64,000 bases of DNA from Babesia bovis T2Bo (GCF_000165395.2 NC_067396.1:1054001-1118000); one strand, 5' to 3'. Numbered from the stretch's first letter, positions 1 to 11,168 are shown. A program made the numbers and translations. Notes: generated by a model from the letters alone, not told the origin.

Positions 1-1314
1 CTTCTATCAACGTGTGTTGCGTGGTATGTTACTAAAGTCGTGCTTCATGGCTACCAGGTGGCCCCGGTACCTCAGCAGCCGATGTTATCAATGCGGAGAT
101 GACCCATGAAGAGAAACGTTCCATGGCGGATTATTCCCGTGAACGTCTGGCTGTTGCAGAGGTTGGTGATTCATATGGACTCATATGAAATCCAGCACTC
201 GCGAGATGTCTGTCTAGCGGAAGTTATACACGGGTCGGCCTTTGCACGCAGTATACGGTATAACCATGGAATTGTACATCGTGTACTGGATTGGATGCCG
301 CCACTAGGGCCATTAACCTCACGAACATTGTACAGTGGCATGCAATTTGTTACAACTGCGGTGGGTTGCTAGGTATAGGGCCTAAACGCCAACAGATGAA
401 GCATTTGTATTCAACACCGAAGATGATGGACACGATTCGCCGTGGACCTGGAGCAGCCCTTTCTGATGGAGATTCGCTGGGACTTACTATACCAGGCGCT
501 GACCTGGGATATGCATATACAGGTAAATTGTTTCCATGGAATATAATACCCAGCAGATGGGCCTGGACTGAAGCTATCAGCATCGTATCGAACTTATGAA
601 CCCACAGCCATAAAAGGGCTCCGCCTACCTCATTGCTTCGTGTACTCCACCCTGGACAACCAAGGTTGGTAAATGGAGTTCTTGTGACCAAGTTTTGCAG
701 TGTACAGGCTGTCCACGGTAGACCTGCCCTCCTTCATGCAGCCTGCGGTGTTCCATGCCTTCATAGTCTTCTCTGATCAGATGTAGGTACTATTTAGTAC
801 TGTAAATGTCTATAGGGCACGTGAAATATACAAGGCGCTGTGTGATGCCACTAGTGAATTGCGTAGCCTCTGTTACATCTGCCTGTGGAGTACGGAGTAC
901 ACGGTTGACGCTGGTGATATAAATGACCAGCCGCTGATACTCGAGGCTCCCGATATAACCCGGATGGGCATGGATATAGCCGCGGAGCTTTTAGGGCAAC
1001 GCGTACAGCGTTTCAAGGCCCCGAAGATGCGGTATACTAACTTTGTGTTCCAGGGTATTGACTCAGGGCTCCCGGGTGCCGATGACGTCATTAAATCTAT
1101 GGGCTCGTTAGTAGATTCCTACCCTAAAGTGCCCCTAAAGGGCATATTCAGCAGCAGAAGCACACTGGATAAGTTTTCACAGTTTATAAATGGGACCGAG
1201 AGCGACATGTCAAGGTCGCTGATAGTACTACGACCGGATGGCCATATCAAGGACTACGTACCAAGCGCGGAGCTACCGTATCTAAAAGATTACATCGAGC
1301 AGTTAATTATATAG
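1..1314 (+). CDS. FAD-dependent aromatic-ring monooxygenase (phenol hydroxylase/UbiH-like), 3' part, 5' end outside window
   Basis: The gene is spliced from exons 1-23, 58-161, 196-360, 396-522, 557-664, 701-782 and 816-1314, separated by introns of 33-36 nt; every junction is GT-AG and keeps one frame. The joined protein (about 368 aa visible) starts inside the FAD-binding fold. It shows the DYSRERLAVAE segment typical of the post-FAD helix of PHBH-type flavoprotein hydroxylases, then PPLGPLTSRTLYSG, GPGAALSDG and PGADLGY. The C-terminal half ends with RSLIVLRPDGHIKDYV, matching the VRPDG strand of the thioredoxin-like C-terminal domain of phenol 2-monooxygenase-like enzymes. Members of the family hydroxylate aromatic rings using FAD and NADPH; the substrate cannot be told here. 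The Rossmann GxGxxG motif must lie upstream of the window. Family assignment is from motif memory; exon structure is seen directly. Confidence 0.72.
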
Positions 1315-1321
1315 CTATATT

Positions 1322-3114
1322 TTAGTTAGCAGCATTTTCCTGGTTTTGGTTTTCAACGTTCTCTGCCGGCTCCATATCGGTAGTGTCCACACGGTCCCTA
1401 GGGCTAATCCTAGACTCCTCAGTCTCAAGACGCACAACCTGGTGTGACCTCTGGGAGTCCATGGAGTACATATGTGGTATCTTCGGGTTCTCAACACCGT
1501 CAATCACATCCCGCATCACAGGGGCAATGTAGCCCGTGGTGTTAGGGTTGAAGAAGGCGTTGGGGTGCTCGATACCAACGCCGTGCCTGTAAATAGGCTG
1601 ACCCAAGTAGTTCATACCAGATACCGTCTGGACGAACGGAGATGTAGGGTTCTGAGGCATGGGAACAAATTGGTGGACCTCAACAGCGTGAAGCTTAAAT
1701 GTCTTGGGCTTCATGTTAGATTTCTTGTAAACACGCTCACTTACGGTAGGTTCCTGAACAATAAGTGGGGGAGCAGACAGCAACTGACTTGCAGCGGTAT
1801 GTACAACCCCCGAGTTATCGTTTATGGAAGGCTGCAAGCTGACGCTAGACAGCTGCCTAGAGAGAGTATCCACAGGCACAGCAGGCTGGCCGTAAGGGTT
1901 CATAGTAAAGAGATTCCTAAGTCCAAAAGTACCCTGAGTCTGGTAGGAAGTCAACGGGTTGGTGTTGTAGCCGAAACAAGAGTTGAAGCAGTTGACATCA
2001 GTGGCAGCCATAGGAATAGATGGCTGAGTAGGAATCGACCTCATGGTAACCATAGAGTCAGCCGGGTTAGAAATAACCCTAGGGTAGCACGTGCTAAAGC
2101 ATGATGGTACAACACTGCATAGAGTTATTAGTATATAAACAAAACCTACGTGCTGAAGGACTCAGTGGTGGGGATATAGTTAGCAAAGTTGCAGAAGTTA
2201 GTAGTAGTGTGCGCAGGAATCGAAGTCTGGTGAACAATGCTGGCGTTGGGGCTGAAGGAAGTTACAGGAATAGAGTTCTCAGACTGCAAGTAGACATTGC
2301 TGCCCTGGTTAGAGATAATGGTCTCCTGTGGCGACACACGCTGAGAAACAATGGTCTCGGGGACGGTAACGCCACTAATAGCGTCGTTCTTCTGAATAGG
2401 AGGAATGCTAACGTTGCTGTGGATGGACTCGATCCTAGAAGAAGTAACAGTCTGACCAGCATTAGTCAAACCAGAAACAGCACTGTTCTCCCTGACCAAA
2501 GTGTTGTTCTGAGAGATACTACCAATGTTGGAGTACTCAACAGGGTTCATGCAGCAGGAGTTAAAGACTCCACACAAAGGCTGCCTCTTGGTCCTCTGAA
2601 CTGTTGCACCCTCCTGTTCAGCACCTTCCTCTCCAGTAACCACCTGCTGCTCACCGTTCTGGTCCTCCTCCCAGTTAAACAGAGTCCTCAGCTTAGCAAA
2701 AGTACCCTGACTCTTCAAAGGTTCCTGATGAACATGCTCATGGGTGTCGTTGGTCTGAGTCCATAGGTAGTGAGTAACATTAACAGGCTCATTTGATACA
2801 GTGCCCGGCTGCTGCTCAGTGAACATCTTCGACTGAATTTGGTAAACTGGCTCATTTTGAGTCACAGTAACACCCTGAACGCCAGTTACATAGGGAGCAG
2901 CGAATACATGCTGCTGGTGAGGAATAACACCAGGTGTGCCAGACAAAATTTGATTTCCATTGTACACAGGGCTGTAAACAGGAATGGTAATAGGAATGGC
3001 GCCCTCCCTAGGTGCACAGCAAGTTTTGAAAAGCTGAGATGGCTTGGGCACAGTGGAGGTCCACGTAGCCTGTGGCTGCTCCTGAATAGATTCTTCCTGA
3101 GGGCGCGCGCTCAT
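1322..3114 (-). CDS. Conserved-looking low-complexity protein with Cys doublets, two exons, 585 aa
   Basis: Two exons (3114-2150 and 2114-1322) are joined by a 35-nt GTAGGT...TGCAG intron; removing it turns a stop into an open frame of 585 codons. I do not recognise a domain. Visible features are two Cys-doublet segments, FKTCCAPREG near residue 30 and NSCCMNPVEY near residue 190, many Ser/Thr/Asn/Gln runs, several PVY motifs (VYSPVYNG, NEPVYQIQ), a KRKQ-type basic patch and no membrane segment or signal peptide. The composition (PVY, valine and glutamine) is reminiscent of alveolate cortical cytoskeleton proteins, but that is only a guess. Its stop lies 8 bases from the stop of the convergent monooxygenase gene. 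The opposite strand is also open for long stretches, which I treat as a composition effect. Confidence 0.8.
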
Positions 3115-4369
3115 CTTGCATAAAATAAATAAAAGTTAAAGTCAATATCAAATATTGAGAATATAATAAAAAGACTTAATACACCGTTGTAACCTTCTAC
3201 AGACCTGCGGGACAAGTGCTATAATTCACACTGCAGTAAGTAGAGTTCAGCTTTGCTCTAGTTTGAAAAACACTTTATTTACTATATATCGCAATGATTC
3301 CCCCGTTATTTTGGAATAAAACTACACGGTACGTTTAATCCCCGCGCGGGTAACCTAGTGGAAGGTGCGCACCATGAACATGCACCAGTTGCATCAAACT
3401 TATTGCGATCTTTTCCTCGATTTCCACACTGTAGTCTATATTAAACTCATTGCATAGTGTATGGCCGTGCGTTACTTGTCTTGTGAACCCGGAATCTTTG
3501 GGTAATTCCACCATGTGTGAAATGTGCACGAATCGAGGGTAATACTACGTTGATAAGGAGATACTGTATCTAATCTGGATTCTATTAGCATTATAAACGT
3601 GTTCCCTTGGTGTGCGATTCATGGCCTTATGGGTTATTTAACATTTTGCTGATTCAACACATCTGGGATTGATGTACTGCTTCTAGGTACATCTGCTGTT
3701 ATACACATGAAATGGTCATGTACTGAATGTCTATTTATTGGTGTGATTTGTTCACTATATAATGGCCTATCATGCCACTGGCTTTATAGGGTACTTAACC
3801 CAGTTTAGATTGACACATAATCTACAATTGTATCTATATTGGCACTGTTTTAGATGTTACGAAATATTCAATATCTTTTTAGCTTAACTGCTGGCCTTCC
3901 GTTGTGGAATTTAGTGCTGCACATGAAGTCGATCGCACATCACAATGTATAGAAGTTAGTCCAGGTTTAATCAATATTGCCTGATACCGTTTTTTAGACT
4001 ATAAAGATCTTACACATCTGTTAGATTTACACAATAATAGTGATCCCGCTACATGAGGTTGCTTGTAGACTCCTGACGTATTTAGCGTACTGTATCTCTT
4101 AACCAGGGTCTACACTTTGTTTATGTTTACTTAAATGACTTCCTGTCTGATGTGTTGTTTTTAAATGTGTGGCATGGGTCACTAGATCCAAGGAGAACAA
4201 CATCTTACTATCGCATCTTGCTGTTGTCAACCTATCACAATAATGTGATATTAAACTAAGTAGACATAGTAAGGAACGGTGTTACACATAGATTCCAGGG
4301 TCTCTATCGCAAAATTGGTTTCACTGTCACCAATGTGTCTAGCTGCTGGTAGGTATATTAACCGCAGCG
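3115..4369. other. Divergent intergenic region, no gene recognised
   Basis: This AT-rich stretch separates the divergent start codons of the Cys-doublet protein and RPP30, so it must hold two promoters and 5' leaders. No reading frame longer than 64 codons is present and none has recognisable content. I looked for tRNA boxes and snRNA motifs and found none that hold. Confidence 0.6.
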
Positions 4370-5227
4370 ATGATCGACTTTAATGTACCGTGGAATAACG
4401 GATGTGATTTAAATGCTTGGCTTAATGCATCACGAGAATACGGCTGGAGTGCGCTGTGCTTAAATGTCTACTACAGCATAGACAATGCAGGTATCCACGA
4501 ACTCAGAACACGCCTGCCAAGGGCACCTCCAAGTGATAGTGGCACTGCCCCTAAGGTGGTCACAACGCTTGGGAGGATCACGCCACTTGGATCTAATGTC
4601 ATTCGCAGAGCTACTTTAGTGCTACAGGAAGGTTTCCAACCCACAAGTGTTAACAAAATACTGGATTCACGCGACTACGACGTTGTAGCCGTTATGCCAA
4701 CAACACAAAAGACACTACAAGCAGCTTGTGAAGTGCTAAACTGTGATTTAATCAATTTGGACTATTTCTGCCATTATGCACAGTTCAAAGTCAAGCGAGG
4801 AATGGCTACTTCAGCCCTGCATCGAGGGTGTTACTTCGAAGTTAACATGGCCACCCTAGACCACATAGAAGGTCTAGGCGACTCAGGTAACCGGGCATCA
4901 AAAGAAGTAGCCAAAGTGTTTCGTATGCAGCTTGCCCGAGTGCTAAACTACATTCCACTCAACCGACTTGTTATATCGCCGGGGCATACAGATTACCGAC
5001 GGCTTGTTGATGCTAGCACATTTGTAGGATCATGTGACGAGTTGCTATCAAGCGCAACGGGTGAACGTTGTAGCACCCGTGTTTGCGTAACGGAAGCACC
5101 CAGGGGGTGCCTAGCTAAAGGCGCTGCCAGGAGGACTTATGGAACTGGAATAGTCATAAACATGGCATCAGAAGAGCTCGGTACCAAGTTTAATTGGGTA
5201 CAAAAAGAACCCTTGGACAAGGACTAA
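4370..5227 (+). CDS. RPP30: Ribonuclease P/MRP protein subunit RPP30
   Basis: This is a 285-aa intronless protein of the RNase_P_p30 (PHP-like TIM-barrel) family, close to the human length of 268 aa. It opens with MIDFNVPW, where the family begins with an Asp-containing first strand. The diagnostic block INLDYFCHYAQFKVKRG followed by ALHRGCYFEVNMA (residues 125-165) matches the family pattern D-I-I-x-(F/L)D...FKLK...A..RG..FEI. LNRLVISPGHTDYRRL (about 197-212) corresponds to the family strand IIISSGA. RPP30 pairs with POP5 as part of the protein shell of nuclear RNase P and RNase MRP, which mature tRNA 5' ends and pre-rRNA. It is convergent with the kinase gene, with under 100 bases between their stops. 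Confidence 0.9.
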   Translation: MIDFNVPWNNGCDLNAWLNASREYGWSALCLNVYYSIDNAGIHELRTRLPRAPPSDSGTAPKVVTTLGRITPLGSNVIRRATLVLQEGFQPTSVNKILDSRDYDVVAVMPTTQKTLQAACEVLNCDLINLDYFCHYAQFKVKRGMATSALHRGCYFEVNMATLDHIEGLGDSGNRASKEVAKVFRMQLARVLNYIPLNRLVISPGHTDYRRLVDASTFVGSCDELLSSATGERCSTRVCVTEAPRGCLAKGAARRTYGTGIVINMASEELGTKFNWVQKEPLDKD

Positions 5228-5325
5228 CTTGGTAGTCAAACTTCATGTGCTTTAGCAACTGGGTTCTTGGTGCGTACACCATCACAAAGTGGAGCGCAGC
5301 TAGCACCAGCATTATAGGTCAGATA

Positions 5326-6583
5326 TTATGGATCCTTATCATCGGAGATAATGACCTGGAGGCTTTTGAGTCCTGCTAACTAAACCTACCTTAATGCATT
5401 CAAATACACGAGCATCTATGAAGTCAGTTACAGTCGATATCGATGATAGTTGCGTATCCACACCCTTGAAGAACTGGTGCTGTGTCACTGCCTTTACACC
5501 GCCAGTTGATCCCAGCCTCTCAGAGGGCACTGCATTCAACAGGCGCTCCACGAGGTCACGAGCCGCAGCGTCCTTTATGCCACTAAAGTCAATGGACGAT
5601 GGACTCCGAGCTACTGTATTATAAAATTCACTCCCAGAGGCCCCGTCATCCGTTATAAACGGCCGTTTGCTGGAGTAAGATTAAATTGAATTATATGGAA
5701 TTACCCCGTAAGCATCTCGTATAACAACGACCCGAAGTACCACCAGTCTACCTCCCGGCCGTAGTAGGCGTTTGCCTCAGGTGATGTGATCTCAGGGTTG
5801 CAGAGTAAAACTTCAGGAGGCATTGAGCAGTAGGTCCCGACAAATGAGTGCATACGGTGATCTCCGCAAGCTATAGGCTTGCACAAATTAAAGTCGATTA
5901 TCTTAAGTTGCCCACCAGGACCGATCATGATATTACTAGAAGTAAGGTCACGATGAGCAATGGATTTAGAGTGCATATCGCCTATGGCATTGGCTAACTG
6001 TAAAGCGAATGACTTGGCAGTGTCCAGGTCCAAAGCATCAACACGACGTATCAGTGACCATAAACTGCCACGCCATAGATATTCCATAGCAAAATAAGTA
6101 AAACCGTCATAGTCAAACGTTTCCAAGCTGTACATAATCTTTTTTCTGTGTATAGACTTACAATGTAACCACGTGTTTGGATTTCCTCAGCTTCTGTACA
6201 GAAGTTATCTCGTTGCTGCATCGCTGCTCAAAATGAATACTCACTGCATCCTCGGGACGATGGTACCGCTTGAGGATGCAGAGCATGCCATTGGAGGCAT
6301 AGTGGTCAAGTACCCTTGACCCCTCTCCGTCCAGGTTAACATAGCCTCTTTTTAACCTCTCGGATATGTCCGCTACCAATTCGCCCTCCCTTAAACGGAA
6401 TCCGTTCTGAAGAAGGATTTCAGCATTGCCAATCGTGTAGTCCACCGAAGTGGATGAAGCAGGTACCCGGAAAGCTAAAAATATCTTGCAGCGAGTTTTC
6501 CTTTCAATGGTTGACAATACAAAGTATCTATAACACAATGGTTTCCTAGAACAAAGGCGACCTAAACAACCAAAACGTGCCAT
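5326..6583 (-). CDS. Divergent AGC-like Ser/Thr protein kinase with DFN instead of DFG, 384 aa
   Basis: Four exons (6583-6162, 6127-5705, 5669-5390, 5355-5326) are joined by 34-, 35- and 34-nt introns; joining them restores one kinase domain. In order: glycine-rich loop region GEGSRV, the beta-3 lysine in CILKRYH, hinge FAMEYLWRG, catalytic loop HRDLTSSN, LKIIDFNLCK, GTYCSMPPEV, VDWWYFGSLLYEMLTGKRPF and a C-lobe tail SERLGSTGG...HQFFKG of AGC/CAMK style. Catalytic Asp (HRD) and Asn are kept, but the usual catalytic-loop Lys is Thr, DFG is DFN and APE is PPE. The magnesium-binding Asp is present, so activity is uncertain rather than excluded. The ATG at 6583 is used because the frame upstream offers only GTG; it gives a basic N-terminus (MARFGCLGRLCSRK) that could be organelle-targeting. 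The last 9-codon exon is the least certain part. Confidence 0.85.
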
Positions 6584-6888
6584 TATCAGCGCGGTGTTGA
6601 TCACGGTACAAAGTAGATATACTTCATTATGGAATCTGCATTAAAATGACCATGATATATACATGGACATGTTTATTAAATTGCCTGCATTTTAAATGTA
6701 TTGTGTTGCAATTGAGTTACCCTGGATTTATGTGGTAAACCAAGGTAATGTGTAGACCTTATACAAGCAATTTAACAACCGTTTCACTAATTATAGAACG
6801 TGATATATACTATGTAACTAATGTGTAAAGACACTGTGTCGGATTCCACGGAATATTGTGGAATTGTTACCCGCTACACACGTGTCCA

Positions 6889-8273
6889 ATGTCACCAAGT
6901 CCGCTGTCTGAACTTGTGAACTCGTCCTATCGCGTAGTAACCAACCTTCTAACCAAGGGGAAACGCAGTGTACCGGTATGTTTCATGCAAAATATATACT
7001 ATGCCCAGACGGATAGCGTTTCTGCATTTATCCAGAGACTGGAGAAGTCATTGCCAAACCACTTTTGGGATCTACAGAGTAACCACGTAGCTGTACTGCT
7101 ATTTGCAGCTGCACGATCATCTAAAAGGAATATACCAGCCATACGCTCGCTGTGCGCGAGATTGCATAATATATGTGATGATGCGGATCGATCAAAAGGT
7201 GGATATCCCAATTCAAAGGGACATTTCAATATTGACCTAGAGACTCTAGTGGTGATTGCATGGTCACTATCGCGAATAAGCCAGGAGAATCGTAATAAAC
7301 AAATAAAAACAATGGCACATAAATTGTCACAGTACCTCCTGGATTGGGTTGACGGTAGCAGTACCAAATTGGAGTCTGGGACTCTAGTTACTACGTTGCC
7401 ACCGGATGATTACGCTAAATTGTGTACAGCATTCGTATGTCTACACGATGTTATAGGCCGCTGCAAAGCTGCTAATGAGGATACCAGTGACCCAGAGCCA
7501 AGCACTATGCAGATGGAAGACACTAGCCTCGATAGAGTGTCCAGTGATTCACATGATATCTACACAATATTTAATAACTTTGTCACGTCAGTACTGAAAT
7601 CATGCCGGATAGATACACAAGACAATGGAACAAGCTACCTGGAGTTGTATATAGGCCCTAGCATTGATGTTATAACGGTACTGATGCAGCATGGTAACGA
7701 TGTAACACTACCACTGGAGTACTTTAATAGGTTGATGGAGTCATTGGACATATCAACTATCCGTGGAGCAGCACTGCTTACACAAGCGTTTTCAATACTC
7801 ATGTCACAAGTTAAACCGGCCCCGGGCTACAGCATAGTTGCAGGAGGATTCAATCCAGAAACTGGGATAGATACACAGAAACTAATATTGGACGAAATAG
7901 GCACTCGTGACCTAGGGACACTGACCACTGACCAGTTGATCTCGTTTTTAAGTACCTGCAGCCGTAATTCCATACAGCACTTACGCGCCTTGGATGCCCT
8001 AGCAGATGCGTTTCTGCAACGCAGCCACAACCTACCACCTGTACCACAGACAGTAGAAGTACTGTCCCACCTCGCTGCTATATCGTACCACAACGGACCG
8101 CTACTGGAGTTGTTCGTAAGACATGTACAGAATAATTTGGATACAGCAACACCAGAACAGTTGAATACCGTAATTCAATGCTGCGTAAGTTAATATATAC
8201 AATGAAATATACATTACAGAGAGTACTCAACTTCAAACACAGCGTACTGGACTCATTCGATCAAGGTGGATAA
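6889..8273 (+). CDS. Helical-repeat protein, probable organelle RNA-binding type (heptatricopeptide-like), 449 aa
   Basis: Exon 1 runs to 8184, then a 35-nt intron (GTAAGT...TTACAG, 8185-8219) leads to an 18-codon last exon that I place by length and phase. The protein is nearly all alpha-helical. It has recurrent motifs of the type WDLQSNHVAVLLFAAARS, DLETLVVIAWSLSRIS, TTDQLISFLSTCSRN, QTVEVLSHLAAISYHNG and TPEQLNTVIQCCVS. Such repeats, where a Leu/Ala-rich helix follows a short loop, are characteristic of the FASTK/RAP/heptatricopeptide-type proteins that bind organelle RNA in apicomplexans. No RAP domain is seen at the C-terminus. The first ATG in frame is used, although the frame extends 11 codons further upstream. 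Function is inferred from architecture only. Confidence 0.72.
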
Positions 8274-8585
8274 TGGACCTGGATACAAAGTAACGCCGTG
8301 ATAGTCCTTAAGGATTCACGCCCACGAGTTGGATTTCCCCGGTAGTCATTTTATAGTTAACACAGAAGTGCTATTGCATATATGTCAATAAGCACGGAAT
8401 CCATAGTGGCACTTCCAGTGGCCAAGTGATATGCCTGCCACTACATATAACACATTAACCTAGATATATCAAATTGATCCAAGACTAAATGATTATATAA
8501 GCGCAATGTGCAAGTTTGTGGTGACGGTAAGACACTGACCCGGAAGGACTCAGGGGCGCCCTCTGGCTACACATCGCAACAATAT
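8274..8585 (+). other. Tandem intergenic region, nothing recognised
   Basis: The stretch lies between the helical-repeat gene and the DPH4-like gene on the same strand. It must carry the 3' end of the first and the promoter of the second. The reading frame of the J-protein stays open from 8508, but begins there with GTG. Confidence 0.5.
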
Positions 8586-9011
8586 ATGGAATCCATATCT
8601 CAACGAGAACTTGTAAACGCGGCGGTAGTATTGAATCTTGATAAGAATAAACGAATATATCGCAAAGATGTAAGGAAAGCTTACAGAGATGCCGCTAGAG
8701 ATGCACATCCGGATAAATCGGGAGGCTCAACTAACGCCTTCAATGCAGTTTTCCAGGCATACGCAACCCTAGAGCAATTCTTCGACCAAAGGAGCGCACA
8801 GGAACCCAATATACCCGAGTCGCAAACGTTCCAGCAAACGCTCCATATTGATGATATGCTATTCAGCCCCGATGAAGATGCTTACTACTACCAGTGTCGC
8901 TGCAGCGACCTCGTTGAAGTAACTACAGTAGCAATGGCACTAGGATTGACCACTTACAAGTGCGATACATGCTCACTGGGCTATAGAGTCATGGAAGAAC
9001 CACACCAGTAG
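8586..9011 (+). CDS. DPH4: J-domain protein with CSL zinc finger, DPH4/DNAJC24-like
   Basis: The protein has 141 aa from ATG, close to human DNAJC24 (149 aa). The N-terminal J domain has the HPD signature (RDAARDAHPDKSGGS). The C-terminal CSL-type zinc ribbon reads HIDDMLFSPDEDAYYYQCRC, then CDTCSLGYRV, giving the C-x-C...C-x2-CSL pattern of DPH3/DPH4 proteins. DPH4 helps supply electrons to the DPH1-DPH2 enzyme in the first step of diphthamide synthesis on elongation factor 2 and acts as a co-chaperone. The open frame extends 26 codons upstream to a GTG at 8508, but the J domain begins just after the chosen ATG. The stop lies only 16 bases from the stop of the convergent FEN1 gene. Confidence 0.85.
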   Translation: MESISQRELVNAAVVLNLDKNKRIYRKDVRKAYRDAARDAHPDKSGGSTNAFNAVFQAYATLEQFFDQRSAQEPNIPESQTFQQTLHIDDMLFSPDEDAYYYQCRCSDLVEVTTVAMALGLTTYKCDTCSLGYRVMEEPHQ

Positions 9012-9027
9012 ACTAATATATTCAGCA

Positions 9028-11095
9028 CTAGGATCCAGATTTCGGTACACGGCGCACAAAGTGCGGGTTGTGCTCAGAAGGCTCAGTGTCCAGAGGTAGC
9101 TCGGAGCATTCGACACCAGCAGGTAAACACTCATTAATCTCACGAACAAGAACACGGTCAGTGACTTCACCCTTCAAGTAACGCGATAACATTCGCGGGC
9201 CGTATACATGTAAATAACGCTCACGCCACCGAGAATATAGCAAGTGTGTCCACCGACGCAGTAGACGAGGAGGACATGAAGTGCTACCATCTAACCATTG
9301 CGTAATCTTATCACGCGCTACCTTGCTGGCAAAGTCAACAATCTCCGGAGCGTACTTGTCCCACTCCTCAACGCTGCTGTCACGAGCCTCACGGAAGTTA
9401 ATGTACAACTTGTCAAGGGCGTCCCATGATATACCATGACTTGAACTGCACCTCCACAGTTCATGCAACCGAGAGTTAGGAAGATCCTTAGTAACCGACC
9501 TGAAGCGCTGAAGGATCGGATTGGGCCATAAAATACCCTCCCCTACCACGGATAAATCGTTGTCAGGAGTACCAGATTGTATACCATAAACACCGCAAAT
9601 GTGCGACACCAAGGAATCCACAGAGTCGGAGCCAAGCTCGGAAGCACCAGTGCGTTTTATAGTTACCCTAGGGTCGTAATGCTGAACACATATAAAACGC
9701 TTAAGGTTATCCGGTACCAGGCTGTCGTCAACCTCTATAGGAACCCGCTTCTCAAAACGGGGATTAGGAACTGCCGTTGAAAACCCACTCTTAACCAACA
9801 TTACGCTTCTTAGCGTCGGGTTCCTCAGATGGAGGCTCGGAAGTGTCTTCAACAGTTGGCACGGCGTCGGCAGGGGGTGCTTCTTCAACAGTTGGGACCT
9901 CGTTAACACTTGGGACCTTGTCAACAGTTGGGACCTCGTTAACACTTGGAACCTTGTCGTCACTGGGGACTTCATCCTTGCCATCATCTGAAGTACTGTC
10001 TACAGCGGACTCAACCACAGCAGGTGGAGAGACTCCCTTAATAGGTACCGTATAGTTACGCGTTATATTCGCCGCCCTAGGAGGGTAACCAAAAAATGAT
10101 TTAAGAGATAGCTGAGTCTTCTTACTACGAGCCTTCTGTAAACGCTCAATTAGCTTGTCAACACGCTCCTCAGAAAAGTCGTTCTCAGAAATCAAAAACT
10201 CACGCAAACCGTCAATGTTAGCCTCACAACGATCTATAGTGGTAATGTCACGGACCTTAGGGTCACGGAAGTACTCCTGAGCTGCCTCGTAGCCCTCAAG
10301 AGTCTCCGAACGAACCTCTAATATACGGGATATACTACCGTGCTTCTTAATCAAATTGTAAGCAGTTTTAGGACCCACACCCTTCAAAGTACCACAGTAG
10401 TCACAACCACAAAGAATACAAAAGTCAGTAAACTGCTCGTGAGTCAATTCAAGCAGCTCTAAGGCCTTCGCAAGGTCAACACGAACCACAGGCTTGTTAC
10501 TAGCAGTTAGGTTCTTCAGCAATACACCACAACGGAAAACCAAAGCGTCGGCGTCCTCACTACCAACGGCTGTAACAAAACCACGCTGACATAAATAAGC
10601 ACACTGAGCCTCAGCCTCCTCCGCAGCCTCGATTACAGGAACACCCACCAAACGAAGCAACTTCTTAGCACTCTCGTTCTCCTTCTGAGTTATGCGCACA
10701 GTGCGACCTACGTATTTACGGATGGCCTCCTTATCATCTTCCTCTATAGCCTTCTCCAAGGAACTCTCAGCCTCCTCACGCAGCAACTTGCGCTTAGCCA
10801 ATGTCTGTGACTTAGCCTCCGGAGGAGTAGAGTCAAAAACAAATACAGGACGAATGCCAAGCTCCAATAAACGAATACACCGATTCAACAGACCAGCAAT
10901 GTGAGATGTTGACTCACCCTTAGAATTAGTCAAAGAAGATAAGTAACTGCCCTCACGAATAGCAATAGTAAACTGATACAAAGCAGTGGAAGCGTCAATG
11001 GCAATAGAAGTACCAGACAGACTCTCTAAAGTTACCTCGCTTATACACCCAGGAGCGGCGTCACTGAGGAAACCAATCAAACCCTTAATACCCAT
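9028..11095 (-). CDS. FEN1: Flap endonuclease 1 with long spliced C-terminal extension, 677 aa
   Basis: The protein starts MGIKGLIGFLSDAAPG, the fixed FEN1 N-terminus. The metal ligands are in place: AIDAS, VFVFDSTPP, EAAEEAEAQCA, GSEDADALVF and CGCDYC, followed by the helix-hairpin-helix LKGVGPKTAYNLIKKHG. A PCNA-binding PIP box, QLSLKSFF, ends the core near residue 348. Then come acidic VPSVNEVPTVDK repeats. A 34-nt intron (9771-9804, GTAATG...GGCAG) joins this exon to a 743-nt second exon coding a globular-looking domain of about 245 aa (NPRFEKRVPIEVDD to RRVPKSGS). FEN1 removes 5' flaps in Okazaki fragment maturation and long-patch base excision repair. Yeast and human FEN1 are about 380 aa, so the tail is lineage-specific. 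Intron retention would give a 434-aa protein that still has the PIP box. Confidence 0.93.
9886..9957 (-). repeat. Two tandem 36-nt units inside FEN1
   Basis: Copies at 9886-9921 and 9922-9957 differ at a single base. They code the 12-residue acidic VPSVNEVPTVDK-type unit of the FEN1 linker, with degenerate further copies on both sides. The near identity points to recent slippage or unequal exchange. Confidence 0.95.
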
Positions 11096-11168
11096 CAGCA
11101 CAAAAATATGCCAATAATATAACAATAAGCTATTATATAATTGATAGTGTACACCACACAGTTATTTA

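Noticed and set aside
1472..2766. Two long plus-strand open frames (210 and 221 codons) antisense to the 585-aa gene
   Set aside because: They lack recognisable content and are explained by the codon composition of the gene on the other strand, whose two exons join cleanly.
3335..3529. 64-codon minus-strand frame in the intergenic region
   Set aside because: No family likeness and no splice context; length is within chance.
6135..6150. 16-nt intron alternative at the first kinase junction
   Set aside because: The 34-nt alternative (6128-6161) keeps the frame and gives the expected HVVTFLETFD kinase sequence.
9028..9801. A separate 257-aa gene starting with ATG that overlaps the FEN1 stop by 11 bases
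   Set aside because: A 34-nt GT-AG intron of the size standard here joins the two frames in phase, so it is read as the second FEN1 exon.
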